Shown one piece after another: positions 23,488 to 34,693 of a stretch of 64,000 nt of DNA; the first letter of the stretch is position 1, and each line of letters opens with the position of its first letter. The stretch is taken from positions 992,001-1,056,000 of the forward strand of contig CM007989.1 in assembly GCA_002189035.1 (NCBI GenBank), written 5' to 3'. The notes under the pieces were generated by a model, which made no database searches, was not told where the DNA came from, and saw only the letters and a list, made by a program, of their open reading frames with translations. The DNA comes from Utricularia gibba. Taxonomy: Eukaryota > Streptophyta > Magnoliopsida > Lamiales > Lentibulariaceae. Made by a program: the position numbers and the translations under genes.

Positions 23488-23889
23488 ATGGCCATGGCGT
23501 CCCACAGAAACCCTAGTTTTGTGAAAGCTAGAGCTGCCCTCCGCTTCCTTCGAATCGTGCACAGCCTCCGGAGGAGGACGGCTCTTCTGCCGGTCTCCCG
23601 TCGGTACCGTGCGGTGCGGGCGGCGGCCTACGCCTCGATGGCGCATGCGGCCGGCCCGAGGAGGGCTTGGAGTAGGGCTTTGCTCGGGAAGCTTAGGCGG
23701 GCATCGGCTTCTCCAGGCCGAAACCCTAGCACTTCACTTCCGGGGTTCGAATCCGAGGAGCATCTCCGGGATCTCGTCCCCGGTGGAGCCCACATGGATT
23801 CCGCCAGTTTGCTTGATGAAGCCGGCCATTACATAGTGTGTCTGAAAGCGCAGATCGAGATCATGAAGAGGATCCTAGGGTGTTCTTGA
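23488..23889 (+). CDS. IBH1-like atypical HLH protein
   Basis: Single-exon gene for 133 residues of the IBH1/IBL family. These non-DNA-binding HLH proteins repress growth downstream of brassinosteroid by sequestering activating bHLH factors in the nucleus. The middle (residues 58-71, RRAWSRALLGKLRR) is the degenerate basic/helix-1 region. The C-terminus LRDLVPGGAHMDSASLLDEAGHYIVCLKAQIEIMKRIL (about 93-130) is the loop plus helix 2 that dimerises. The N-terminus is rich in Arg and Ala. The first ATG in the frame, at 23488, was chosen; another ATG follows two codons later. Local GC content is much higher than in the flanks. Confidence 0.85.
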   Translation: MAMASHRNPSFVKARAALRFLRIVHSLRRRTALLPVSRRYRAVRAAAYASMAHAAGPRRAWSRALLGKLRRASASPGRNPSTSLPGFESEEHLRDLVPGGAHMDSASLLDEAGHYIVCLKAQIEIMKRILGCS

Positions 23890-25036
23890 AGGTATGCGAG
23901 CGCAACCCCTACTTGGGCATGTGAGTGCTGTATATTCTGATCGCTAGAAGCCGGCGCCGGAGCGGAACCCGGCCGCCTTGAGAAGATCCGGCGGATGGAT
24001 ATCTATAGTTACAGTCTCTTAGTTTTGTGGCCTACGCTAGCTAGGGCTACTTCATTAGCCAGTATTGCTGTGTCCCTTTCTTCGCTTATGACGAAGATAC
24101 CGGGGCCTGTAATAATTGGGCAGGTGCATTGTTATGATAATACATGCTGTATTTTTCTTAGTCTATTGATAGCCTGTAATACACAAACAAAATCCCAACG
24201 CGCTAACCTTCGTTGCCTGCAGTTGTCAACACGAATTGTTTATAATTTCAAATATTCAATTCCCCATGAAAATCGAAATAAAACGGTTTTTTTTTCTAGA
24301 GGCAACCAAGTCATATGGTTTGTGGCTTTTGTTTTTTCATATCCTCATTGATAGTGTTTGTATATCCTTTGTGTTAACTCATGCATCCTCGTGAATCGAT
24401 TTCTAATGATCGAAATCTTTAAATCATAGACGAGTATATAACAAGCATGTTTTTAAAAATGAGTCAAAACATGCCCTTTGTGTTACTTTTTTTTATGATA
24501 ATTTAAGATATTTGTTTTTCATAATATATAATATCATCATAATTGTGTATTTGTTTCACAGTATATCAAATTAAAAATTACGGAAAATATTCAAATCATT
24601 ATAAATGTAATTAAAAATATTAAAAAAAACATTTATCAAGCTCAGGATATAAAAAATATGTATAATAAATAAAATTCTTCATCAATATTTGTGAATAACA
24701 TTTAATATGGATCGAAACACATAAAATAATGGATTCGAATTGAATTGAATCTCATGCTGAACAATGTAGAATTTTTTAAAACATATTATTTTGTATTTTA
24801 TTTAATAAAAATACAGAAAAAAAACTTTATTTTCGAATCAATTCCGCAAAATTATGAATTTACAAAACGATTAAAAGATATTATTTTGCATTATCTCGAA
24901 CTTGGGCCTGATGAATTAAATAATGCAAAGGGCAGCTCAATAGGCCTGGCCCGTGTCCATGCAGATCCTAACCATTTGGTCTACCCATTTGGCCCAATGA
25001 ACCCAACACACCAATTTGTTTAAGGAGAGAATGCAC

Positions 25037-25083
<47 letters not shown>

Positions 25084-25737
25084 TTTAATTTTTTTTACTT
25101 TTTATAATTTGGTATACTTTGTAAGAGGTAAGTTTTCGATCTGAAACATAATTTCACCAATTCGGAACAACTCCGATTAACTAACCGAATTGATCGAATT
25201 TGAAATATCGATTAATAGGTTTGACTTACGGAGTTGATTTTAGAGATTCAAAATGCGGTAGCGGTTCCTCCACAACATTTGCATATGAATCACAAATTTG
25301 ATCTCAATATCTTGACGCTCAAATTGATCCAAGTGCTCACCATGTGTCCTCAAATATATTAGAAAAATGAGTGTTTGTTAAAAGTTGTTTTTTATTGAGA
25401 AATAAATAATTATTTTAATAAATGATAATTGTCATTCTAAAATATAATAGAGTAAATGTAACTATCCGTCATTTTATTTTACAATATTATTTGTTTTGAA
25501 CATCTAATTTTTATGATTTTATGTTTTTTTTTTCTTTTATAAAACAAGACTTTATTCAAGATTAGGTAATATAACTTTTTATAAAAAGATTATTTATTAT
25601 AAAAAAATAATTTAATTTAATTGAAAAACATTTGCGTAAGACGTATCAAAAGCCAAAACTGAAGAAGGCCATTTACATTCATTCATGTATGACGTATGGC
25701 ATGATCTAATCTATGGTGTAACCAACTCCCTGTGTAG
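23890..25737. other. Intergenic region after the IBH1-like gene
   Basis: The 3' UTR of the IBH1-like gene, then about 1.5 kb of AT-rich DNA with an (AT)n tract at 25042-25079. It ends at the stop codon of the leftward BASS1-like gene. No gene was recognised. Confidence 0.5.
25042..25079. repeat. (AT)n microsatellite
   Basis: Nineteen AT units in tandem in an intergenic AT-rich stretch. The longest simple repeat in the window. Confidence 0.92.
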
Positions 25738-27442
25738 TCACGAACACGAGACGCTCCGTTTCTTCAAGCTCCAAAGGAGGCGCCTCGCATCTCCGAATCT
25801 GAACCCATTTCCCCAAAACGACGCAATGCACAGCCCCAATACGGCCATCGTGATCACAGAGCAAGCAGACGGCACGGCCTGCGTTGATCCGAGGAACTGC
25901 GTTGCCAAGAGCCCCGCAAGAGTCGAGCTTTGCATCCCTGTGCAGAGTGATATTGTCCTGCAAGCTTCTTCATTCATCCTGCTGCAGCACAAGGGAGTTA
26001 GCAGTGATTCTTGTGTGTCGAGTGATGATGGAGGGAAATGGGTTTCAGATACTTACCTCGCCGGTTGAAGCTTACTGATCCAGTACCCCAGAGTGAATGC
26101 CATGGTGTGGAATGACAGAACAGGGAGAATCAGCTGTAAACCTTCTGTAGAAAGGATCTGGTTCCTGTTTATAGCAAGGGGGCTTCCGATGCACATTGAG
26201 GTGCAGATCATTGCCACGAGCGGCATCAATGGTTGCAGAAGAGATACGACTGGTTTGGCGAAGGTATTCAGCAGCAAGCCCAGAGCTATAGGAGCAATAA
26301 CTACCTGAAATTTCAACAATTGCAAGAGGTTTTCAAGAATGTATCTTGAATGAGGTTCTTGAGCAGGTAATCATACCTGCAAAATGGATTTGGACATGGC
26401 TATGGCGTCCACAGGAACAACTGAGCCAATAAGAAACCCGGTTAAGACCGGAGTAATGAGAACGGAAGCGATGGTGGATGTGCTGGTCAGAAGGATGCTC
26501 AAGGCCACATCTCCTTTGCTCAAGAAGCTGGCATAACTGGACAGCTGAGCTCCAGAAACGCATGAAGTAAGAATGAAACCAGCATAGAACATTGGAGGTA
26601 AGCCAAAAGCCTGTGCTATAATGACCCCAAGAGCTGGTTTGATAAGATATTGAGCAACCAATCCAATGGACAATGGCAAGGGCCTGTAATGAGGAGAGAG
26701 GGGGGTTAGAACTGGTGTAATGGCTGTTTGAGAGAAAAGGGGTTATCACCTTTTAACTGCTAGAGCAAAATCATGTACAGAAAGCTTGATGCCAATTGAC
26801 AGCATGATCCCTCCAAGTGCTGGAGCATACAGTTCTTTGGATACCCTGCAGATTCCTCTGTCATTTACATAAAATTCTGAGACATACACTTGAAAGAAAA
26901 CCCATAAGCTCATGTTCTCTGATTGAAAAAATTGCACTAAGGGAAGCACGGTAATTCATCAGAATCGCTCACAAAGTAGGCGTAACAAGAAACCAGAGTT
27001 TTGAACACCATTCAAGAGTAAAAACTTGGAAATCTCAGGCGAGGCAGATATGTGTTTATCGGACTCACCATGTGAAAGTTGAAGGCTTGGAAAGTGCAGC
27101 CACCGCTGTTAGAACTACCACAAAGGGAAGAAAAGCAGATAAAACATGAGAACCCTCGGAATCCTCATCCGCTTCCATAGCGATTTTCGGGTCTACGCCA
27201 AAAGAGAGAAGCGTGAAATTCCCTTCCCTTCGATGCCACCCAACCTTCCCGATAAAGGGCGACGAGGTTGAACACGCAACAACAGAACATACGCCTCCTT
27301 TAACATTCCTTCTACCCACAGAAACCCTTTTGCGGATTAAGGGACAGAATTGATCTTCAACACGAAACGACGACGATTTCTGTGGCTGCAACAATATAAC
27401 CTTGGGAGTACTGAGAGTCGAAACACACTGTATTCCTGACAT
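25738..27442 (-). CDS. BASS1: Plastid sodium/metabolite cotransporter, BASS1-like
   Basis: Carrier of the bile acid:sodium symporter family in the plastid envelope. Exons: 27069-27442, 26750-26845, 26377-26683, 26057-26304 and 25738-25978, total 421 residues. The first 90 residues form a Ser/Arg-rich transit peptide. The carrier domain shows YAPALGGIMLSIGIKLSVHDF, YAGFILTSCVSGAQLSSYAS, SILQVVIAPIALGLLLN and the terminal SLCTGMQSSTLAGLLATQFLG followed by VLGLCIASFWGNGFR. These blocks match BASS1 rather than BASS2 (pyruvate) or BASS5 (oxo acids). The transported substrate of BASS1 is not firmly known to me. The last exon is in a different frame from its predecessor but joins cleanly with phase 2 at the CAG|GATGAATG acceptor. 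Confidence 0.88.
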
Positions 27443-28468
27443 TTTCAAACGGGTACCGTGGAATTGATGCTAAAGTAAGCTCTCTCCCACCGGAGTAACC
27501 ACAGCCGCGAAGATAACGGCGGGGGACGTGGATAAGGTAACGCTGAGATTTGCTTCCCTCCCTGGGAACGAAGTGAAGCCACAGCTAAATAAGCAAGGAA
27601 TAACTCATCAACAAATGTATTACAAAAATCAAGAGAACCGTTGACTGTTTGCTTTACTTGTACATCGCAAACAGACTCTTGAAATAATTCTGTGGATACT
27701 ATAGGGCAGTATAATACCGTTGATATACTGTAAGAAAAAATGTACGATATCTCTTACTACCAATTCTGTCATTGTCGGGGTTATCTTTTTGAATCTTGAA
27801 TCTTCTCATTTCCCTTTGTGAAAACTATTCAAAACACTCCACCCCCCTCTCCCAAGGAAAAGAAAACAAGCTAAATCACCTGTTAGGAGTATTTGTTAAT
27901 CAAAAGCTGCATGCTGTGAAGGGTGACAGCTTGTTAGGTTATCTAACAGAAGAAGAGGAAAGAATGCATCATTACAGATTGTGTGAACTCATTATTCCAA
28001 AGAAAGAATGAAATGAACAGATCAGAGTACATATTGAACAGAATGAAACAGCCTGTGTGTGTCTGTCTTTAGTATGTAAGAACCAACACTGTCCCAACCC
28101 CTCCTTATTCATCATCATTCTTCATCTTTGGGCCCCTTGCCTCGTCTTCATTCATACCCAGCACCTTTGTGTTCACACAGTGACTTTATACACAAGAAGT
28201 TGAATCGTATGATTGAGCCAATGTGCATCGTTTTGATCATCCAAATCTACAAAATCGCAAGCTTCCCAGATTTCAAACTGCTGAATATACACTGGCTCTT
28301 TCCTAGTAGGATCTGAATTCAAAAAGGAAAACTCGGTGAACACCATTGTTCCAGAGAAACATCAGATTCACGATAAGAAGCAGATGAAAACGTAGAAAAA
28401 AGAGGGAAGATGCAAGCTTTTGGGAAGCTGCAACAACCATATTGAAAAATAGCACAAAGACCTGATTT
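27443..28468. other. Intergenic region between BASS1-like and DUF538 genes
   Basis: Upstream region of BASS1 (27443-27600) and the 3' flank of the DUF538 gene. A 71-codon frame at 27796-28011 matches nothing I know. No RNA gene was recognised. Confidence 0.45.
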
Positions 28469-29041
28469 TCAATCAGACAGAATACAAACACGAACTATCG
28501 GTGCAAGATATATAGTAGAAGTGATGAGTTCGTTCACCTTAGAAAAAATCTTGATTGTTCGCCATACTCCCTGAGGATCTAGGTCCGGTGAAGCTACACA
28601 TTCTCTCGGAGTCTCAAAAGAAGAGAGCGAAAACTGCTTAGAAACGACGCTGACGTTGAAGTAAATCAACCCAGAACTGGGAATGTCAACTCGAATTTCA
28701 ACAACAGGAAGCCACAAAAACAAATCCATCGCTGATATCCCTGACACATCAATGATCTCCCCATACCGAATTATACCCGTCACATTCGTATCGTAGTGCA
28801 GTTCACTTTCGAACTTGGCATCGCAAGCGAAATCCAAGTAAACATGGAACCGCCCAGAATCATCCAGGCTAAAATTCTTCACCCCTTGAGGTAGTAACCC
28901 CACCGGAAGACCATGAAGTTTCAATACATCGTAAATCGAAGTTTCCGATTCGTTACCAGAAGCCACCGCAGTCAGAAACGGCGAACAGCACACCAACGCC
29001 CCAAGAATGAGATAACCAACGAGATGCCGTAACCACAGCAT
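28469..29041 (-). CDS. DUF538 family protein
   Basis: Predicted small secreted or endomembrane protein of the plant DUF538 family (related to SVB, which affects trichome size). The ATG at 29041 gives 190 residues with a signal peptide (about 1-30, hydrophobic LVGYLILGALVCC). The DUF538 body follows: SIYDVLKLHGLPVGLLPQGV, GRFHVYLDFACDAKFESELHYD, GIIRYGEIIDVSGISAMDLFLWLPVVEIRVD and SGLIYFNVSVVSKQFS. The usual family end is just after the ETPRECV block. The tail beyond it could instead be spliced: a GT donor candidate lies at the AAG|GTGAAC near 28537, so the last 20 or so residues are uncertain. Biochemical function is unknown. Confidence 0.78.
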   Translation of the reverse strand: MLWLRHLVGYLILGALVCCSPFLTAVASGNESETSIYDVLKLHGLPVGLLPQGVKNFSLDDSGRFHVYLDFACDAKFESELHYDTNVTGIIRYGEIIDVSGISAMDLFLWLPVVEIRVDIPSSGLIYFNVSVVSKQFSLSSFETPRECVASPDLDPQGVWRTIKIFSKVNELITSTIYLAPIVRVCILSD

Positions 29042-30484
29042 TTTCCGGTACCCCCAGAACCCACCACCCAAATTTCCGCCACTTGCAAACTCCAGGCAGC
29101 CGTATCCCGATACGGCAGCGAAAGAATCCGATTCCGAAACAGGGGGTGATCAATTATTGGCTCTGAAAACTGGAACGCCGTGAAACAAACGGACGCAAAA
29201 TTTCGCAGCTGCGGGGCTCTGATTCCCTGATCCCCATGGTTTAATACGCCGGCCAATGGGGTCGTCCATCGTAGCAGATGTTAGGCACGTGGTGACTTGA
29301 GGCGCTAGGACAGCGCGTAAACCCAACCAAAATTTACCCACTTTTTTTTCTCTAGAAAAACAATTTAAAATGAAATATTAACCTAGTTTAATTAATTTTA
29401 ATTATAATAAATAAAGAATTGTTTTAATTAAGAATTTTGAAATATGGAATTAAAATCTTCTAGAAGATGTTGGAACACTGGCATTGTATGTACGTTGAGG
29501 GGAGGTGTCATTTGTATGGTGAGATGGGGAAAGAGCATGTGGACATGGCCCGGGGAGGAATGAGTGGTCATCATCATGATAACTAATATTGTTGTCTCTT
29601 CACCAAGAATGGAACCGATTTCCGGCCAGCACAGGGGCATATGCGCATGCTCTTCTCATTTGAGGGGGAAGAATTGTGTTGCTGTAAATTTGTGCCTTGT
29701 GGAGGACTGGTAGGTGATCTACTTCAATGTGAAAACCTTAGTGGAGAAGGTGAGTGTGTTTGCAAGTGTTTTTTGTGTTTTGAGGGAAAAGGGTACATCG
29801 CCATCATCATTAGATTGGGTTCTCGGAATGAGCTGTATTGCACTAGTTTGGAACACTTGCAGTGACCCTGTTTCGTTGTCTCTTGGATCTTCTTCCTTGG
29901 CTGCAAATGGGCCTTCCGGCTGAAATGGCGGGAGGAGGAAGGTTTTTGCCATTTTTATTGCCAGTTGTAATGTTGACCAGAGTTTTAAAAAAAACACTTT
30001 GTTAAATGTTACCACAAGGGGTGAATGTAGACCCACTGGTTTGGCTTCGGAGCCCATCTCCTTTTGTTGGTGTTCCTCGTCGTCCTCGATCTGTTCGTGC
30101 CGCCCTTGTCCCTAAAGCGAAAATGTAAGTCCTGGAAATTTGCGTATTCCCGTGGAATCTAATGTGATTTTGATTGCGAAAACTGAGTTCTTGTTTCGAC
30201 ATTTGGGTTGTTGCTTTCCGTTGATTCTCCGAGTGGGTAAGTCCAAAAAATTCGCATATTTCCGATGGAATCTAATCTGATTTTGATTTCGAAAACCTAG
30301 TTCTTGTTCGGACACTGGGGGTGTTGCTTTCCGTTAATTCTCTGGGTTTCGTTTGCATTTGTGTTTTTTTCTTTTCTGGGAAGATGATGGAATTTCAGCA
30401 GGAGAATTCCTTCTATCGAACCTTTTTGTGTGGCATTTGCTGCTCTGTTTACAAACATTATGACGCCTGCAGAAAACTAGAAAA
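29042..30484. other. Divergent region between DUF538 and sterol isomerase genes
   Basis: About 1.4 kb between two divergent start codons. 29340-29450 is AT-rich. The part from about 30050 to 30484 is probably the promoter and 5' leader of the isomerase gene and contains a diverged tandem duplication at 30126-30352. Open frames here are short and unrelated to known families. Confidence 0.5.
30126..30352 (+). repeat. Diverged tandem duplication of about 113 bp
   Basis: Two head-to-tail copies, about 30126-30237 and 30239-30352. Shared landmarks in order are AAGTCC, TGGAATCTAAT, GATTTTGATT, CGAAAAC, TAGTTCTTGTT or GAGTTCTTGTT, and GTTGCTTTCCGTT. The copies differ by scattered substitutions and small indels, so the duplication is not recent. 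Confidence 0.8.
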
Positions 30485-31438
30485 ATGGGTAGCGAAACGG
30501 GATTCGAGCATCCTTACATTCCTAAAGATCTCAAATTGGATGGCTTTGTTCCTGGGTTTCTTTCACAATCGACCATTCTTGCCGTCTATGGCTTATCTTC
30601 TTTGCTGGTTGTCTCCTTCATGTGGATTTTATCAGGTTACACTTCACATTCATCATTTCAGTCAATGCCAACTCTTACCTATCAAGAGCAGTTACAGCAG
30701 AATAAGCTTAAGTTGTAGCAGCATCACTTGCTTTTTCTCAATGGGTTTCACTGTTCACCAGGATGGTTGCGCCGGATATCCAAAACGGATCGACTCCTCA
30801 TGTGCTGGTGGGTGTTCACGGGGCTAACTCACATCATCCTGGAAGGCTACTTTGCGTTCTCTCCAGAATTCTACAAGCACAAAACCCCACATTATCTTGC
30901 AGAAGTTTGTGAGTGTCCCTTTTCCACTCTTTTTAGAAGCAGCATTTGCACTCCAAGCACTGATAATCATTTCATCAGGGAAAGAGTACAGCAAAGGTGA
31001 TTCCAGATATGCAGGGCGTGATTCCGGGGTTGTAGCTGTTGAAGGGATCACAGCCGTTGTCGAGGGCCCTGCTTGCCTCCTCGCAGTGTATGCCGGCTAC
31101 CATTCACTGCAGCAATTGCAAGATAGAAATGAGAATTTCAGAGTCATTTTACGGTTCATTCTGCCTACTTGTTTTGCAGATATGCTATCGCAACGAAGAA
31201 GCCATATAGGTACATCCTTCAGATTGCGATTTCTCTGGGGCAGCTGTATGGAACGGCAGTGTACTTCATCACCTCTATGTTAGAAGGAGATAACTTTGCT
31301 GCCAGTCCTTTCTATTACTATGCTTACTATATAATAGCAAACATATGGTGGATTATAATTCCTACCATTATAGTTGTCCATAGCTGGAGGAAGATTTCTG
31401 CAGCTTTTCTCCTTGTTTCACATCAGAAGGCTAATTGA
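30485..31438 (+). CDS. HYD1: Sterol 8,7-isomerase (EBP family, HYDRA1)
   Basis: Endoplasmic-reticulum membrane enzyme that moves the double bond from C8 to C7 during sterol synthesis. Exons 30485-30635, 30762-30908, 30979-31087 and 31180-31438 encode 221 residues in one frame, the normal family length. The protein has four membrane segments in an EXPERA/EBP fold. Conserved blocks are [72 protein letters not shown] and [17 protein letters not shown]. His and Glu residues in THIILEGY and the Glu of VEGITA correspond to the catalytic polar residues of EBP. In Arabidopsis HYDRA1 loss gives severe embryonic and seedling defects (established). The start at 30485 is the only ATG giving the conserved [11 protein letters not shown]-terminus. 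Confidence 0.93.
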
Positions 31439-31603
31439 GTTATCTGGAGTTCCTCTTTGCCCTTGTATTAGTTACCCTTCAGACAGAACCGGATTGATGC
31501 GACAGTTGTTTCATAATTGCACTCTTTAACATTTCGAACCACAAGTTCATGTTGAAGTGGATTTCTCATTCATGTAACTTGAAACAACACAGAAACTGAT
31601 GAT

Positions 31604-32815
31604 TCAGTTGGATGAGACACAAGGCTGATAACCAGCCAACTTTCCCTGAGTTTGCGCTTTCGTCATCAGATCTCTAGCTCTGTCTCTCTGAGAGCTCGGT
31701 TTCAGTGATCCCATTTGGTGTTTCCTCTTATGGAGCTTTGAGGGCTTCCCCTTGGTTGAAGCAGGCTGCATCGATGAACAGGGGCTATCAGCGTCAGACC
31801 ACGGCATCTTTTGTAAACAACTTTTAGTATTCGATAGCTGCCATGGAACAGGATCAAAGAAACGAAACCGAAAGGCAGACATACACAAGGATGTCGTACC
31901 TGATAGTAATGCAATGGCAGACAACTTTGTCTGATCCTCTCCTTGTCTGTTTCTCATCAGCTCTTCCTAGATTATCTCTGAAGGTGCAACATCCTTCCTG
32001 CCCGTTTTACACAAACCTTGCACGGCATTTTCAATCAAGCTCGTTGATTCGGACAATGCAGTCTGATCACCAGCCCAACTATTGCCGTATAAACTAAGTC
32101 ACTGTATCCATCACCAGAAATTGCAAATCCTGTGGTAGATTCTGCATTATGGTATGAATAATCAGCATTCGGGTCAATAGACTTCAGAATAAACAGCATT
32201 CCCGTTCATCAATATCACTGCCACCACCGTTTTCAAGATCGCCCTGAACACCAGAATAATCAAAATTTGGGTGAGTGGAGCTATCATAACCTGTGGCATT
32301 GGAATGATTATTCATGAATCCGCATCGAAGCTTGCAAATTCTTCCAGTTCTGTAACCGCGTTACCTTCAATGCTGATATTATTACCCGTCTCAATTTCAT
32401 GTCTACTGCTGGAACCCATGGCGGAAGATGCGGTTCTCAGAGTAGCTGATTGCTTCGGTGCTGGCAACTAGATAAGAAAGCCCCTATAGAATCAAATCGA
32501 CTGGTTCTTCTCCTGATTCGAATTTCCAGCATTATCACCATCATCATCGCTCTCGTCGAGTGACGCTTGAATTAAACCACCTTTCCAGAGGTACTAGAAG
32601 ACGCTTTGGGCTGAGGAAGTAGCGAAAACAGGGGTTTGGACTTGGAAATTTCCAACAGAACACTTTGGTGGCGGCAGATTTTTAACACATCCCCAGGCCC
32701 CGGAGGCGAATCAACAACGGAAGATTTCGGTGGCGGAAGAATTTTGAATGACTTTCCCTAGTTTTGACGTAGATTTGGGACGCAAATCACCGCCGTTCGA
32801 CTCCCCCTCCGCCAT
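31604..32815 (-). pseudogene. PRCC-like (proline-rich, splicing-associated) pseudogene
   Basis: Minus-strand remnants follow the order of plant PRCC-like proteins. They run from a short start MAEGESNGG (32815) through FSLLPQPKASSSTSGKVV, then LPAPKQSATLRTASSAMGSS, a YGNSWAGDQTALSE-like block, and ELMRNRQGEDQTKLSAIAL, to the Lys/His-rich end KGKPSKLHKRKHQMGSL and MTKAQTQGKLAGY (31604). The pieces lie in different frames. In-frame stops interrupt them, for example TAA at 32572-32574 where the family has Gln, and TAG at 31977-31979. A retained splice acceptor-like CAG before the KGKPSKL exon suggests a genomic copy that decayed, not a processed retrocopy. Family assignment is from memory and moderate. 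A functional PRCC gene presumably exists elsewhere in the genome. Confidence 0.6.
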
Positions 32816-32970
32816 AGCCTCCAACTGAGTTGGCTTCTCACAGAACTGGAGCTGCAAAGCGAAATTTGTTCCTTCGTCTTCTTCATATGGAAACGTAATT
32901 TGCAATCGAGGAGACCATCGATACAATTGGTGGAAGAGACGTTCAACGGTTTTTATTTTGTGAGTTCCAA

Positions 32971-33046
32971 ATCCCACATCGGAAGGTAACTTTAAAGGCT
33001 GGGGGAATTGGACTATAAGAAAGGCTGCCCGTCCTTACTTACACTC
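32971..33046 (+). promoter_or_regulatory. Plant snRNA promoter (USE and TATA) of the U2 gene
   Basis: The upstream sequence element ATCCCACATCG is at 32971-32981, a full match to the plant consensus RTCCCACATCG. A TATA box (TATAAG) starts at 33014, about 33 bases after the USE and about 33 bases before the U2 start. In plants this wider USE-TATA spacing marks RNA polymerase II snRNA genes; polymerase III genes such as U6 have about one helical turn less. Confidence 0.92.
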
Positions 33047-33241
33047 ATACCTTTCTCGGCCTTTTGGCTAAGATCAAGTGTAGTATCTGTTCTTATCAGT
33101 TTAATATCTGATACGTGGGCCAATGGTCCACACGATATTAAATTAATTTTTATTGGGGGAAGGTCCAGTGGGCTAGCTTGCTAGCCCGGGCCTTCGCGCG
33201 TCGCCCTTGCGTTGCACTACTGCAAGGGCCTGGCGCACCTC
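33047..33241 (+). ncRNA. U2: U2 spliceosomal snRNA
   Basis: The 5' half begins ATACCTTTCTCGGCC and contains the branch-point recognition sequence GTAGTA (33080-33085). An Sm-type site AATTTTTATTGG lies at about 33145-33156. The 3' stem-loops include a perfect CTAGC/GCTAG inverted repeat and the CCCTTGCGTTGCACTACTGCAAGGG hairpin. The length is about 195 nt, as in other plant U2 RNAs. A 3'-end box resembling the plant consensus (AGTCTATAA) follows at about 33251. The gene looks intact and, with its promoter, probably active. The exact 3' end is an estimate. Confidence 0.93.
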
Positions 33242-33335
33242 ACCAAGTCCAGTCTATAATAATTTTGTCAACATATAACCCATTTTTGTACGGTGCTGAA
33301 GGCTCGATAAGAAACTTGTTGATACAAAATGGCTG

Positions 33336-34019
33336 TTACATGAAGAACGAAGCGTAGACAGCCGTGTAGACGTATACCAGAAGGGAGAATCCCACCGAGA
33401 CACACGCTGCAACAACAGTAGCCACTGATTCCCAGCTGCAAGAAAGCAAGCCGAGCTTCACCTCAACGAACTCCACTATCGAAAGGAGCAGGAACAAGCA
33501 TCCCAAGATGGAGCCGACAGCGGACCCGAAGAGCCCATATGTCACAAGCCACGACCCAACCGAGCCGTGTTGGGGGTTGGAACCCTGCGAACTGCTAGCC
33601 AAGTTGATCGCCAGCTTCAGGCTCATGGCTATGAAAGATGAGAACAGGAAGCAGGCAAAGGAAAGGACTTCATAGATGATAAGCCTCCGGACAACTTCTT
33701 CAGATGCGCTGCACGACGCCTTGTTGCCTGCGCCATCTCCACTTGGGGAGGTCATGGAGAGGCCGATGAAGACGGCCGTAGTGAAGAGTGCATTCACGTT
33801 CACTATACCGTCGAGGGCTGTCACGTGCATAGTTGTCTTTGTGCTGCTGCACATGGACCCGGAGGAGTCCGGAGTTCTGTCGTTCTCCGGTTGGCTCGTG
33901 ACTAGAGATTCCAGTACCGGCACGGTTTTTCTGTTCAACAAGTCACCGTAAACATCTCTTTTTTCTGGGAAGCAAACAAGCAAATGTCGATCGAGAGAGA
34001 AGGAGACTTACCCGTCCAT
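33336..34019 (-). CDS. MEE60-like tetraspanning membrane protein
   Basis: Plant-specific membrane protein related to Arabidopsis MEE60 (maternal effect embryo arrest 60), function unknown. Exons 34012-34019 (Met-Asp-Gly only, split codon) and 33336-33930 give 200 residues. The conserved entry block is MHVTALDGIVNVNALFTTAVFIGL. Further membrane segments are YEVLSFACFLFSSFIAMSLKLAI, YGLFGSAVGSILGCLFLLLSI and VVAACVSVGFSLLVYVYTAVYASF. The N-terminal 50 residues before the first membrane segment are polar and variable. The 8-nt first coding exon is inferred from the ATGGACGG|GTAAGT donor and the only acceptor that keeps frame (AACAG|AAAAACC). Confidence 0.75.
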
Positions 34020-34693
34020 GATTCTGAGCTTCAAGAAGAGTAAGGTAATGCTTGATGTCTGTAGTGGATCGATCTATCTGAATGCAGGGGTGTTTGATAG
34101 GCAGGGGCGTGATGCCTTTTTATATGCAAACATTGATAACTCCTCATAAAAATGGAATATTTGATCTTTCAACATGGCGGCAGCCATGTGATTTTGGCAA
34201 AGAAAATGGCAAAATAGATATTTTTGTTAGCTGGGAAACCATACTTGACAAGTAGTCAAATTATGTCACATGATGAAAAGATGAAGGATCCATGGATAAG
34301 CATGGAGCGAGTGCTTCTTGTCTCTCTCGATGTACACGATTGCTGAGTCAACACGGCAATCTTCTCTATTCATTCCCTTACGCCAAAGTTGACGTCTTCA
34401 TTCCTTCGTGGTAGCTTGTACGCAGTGTTTCTTATTGTACTTTGAAGGTGATTGGAAAGGTTCGTGCGACGAGCACGTTTAATATTCATTCACTTGGATT
34501 CCGTATACCTAATCGTCCGTATTCGTCTTCCAATGAAAACCCAATTCGTGTCTTTGAAGCCTCTGTCGTGTTGGAAGTTCTAAGAGATGAAGACTGGATC
34601 TTGGAAAAGTTCATTGAATGCTCAGTATTGATTATTGAAATTTTGACAACAGGGAGCAGTCGGAGTAGATACAAGGTCGATGATGATGGTGTG

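Noticed and set aside
23738-23756. A GGTTCGAATCC string like a tRNA T-loop
   Set aside because: It lies inside the IBH1-like coding sequence and has no matching acceptor stem, D-loop or anticodon arm nearby.
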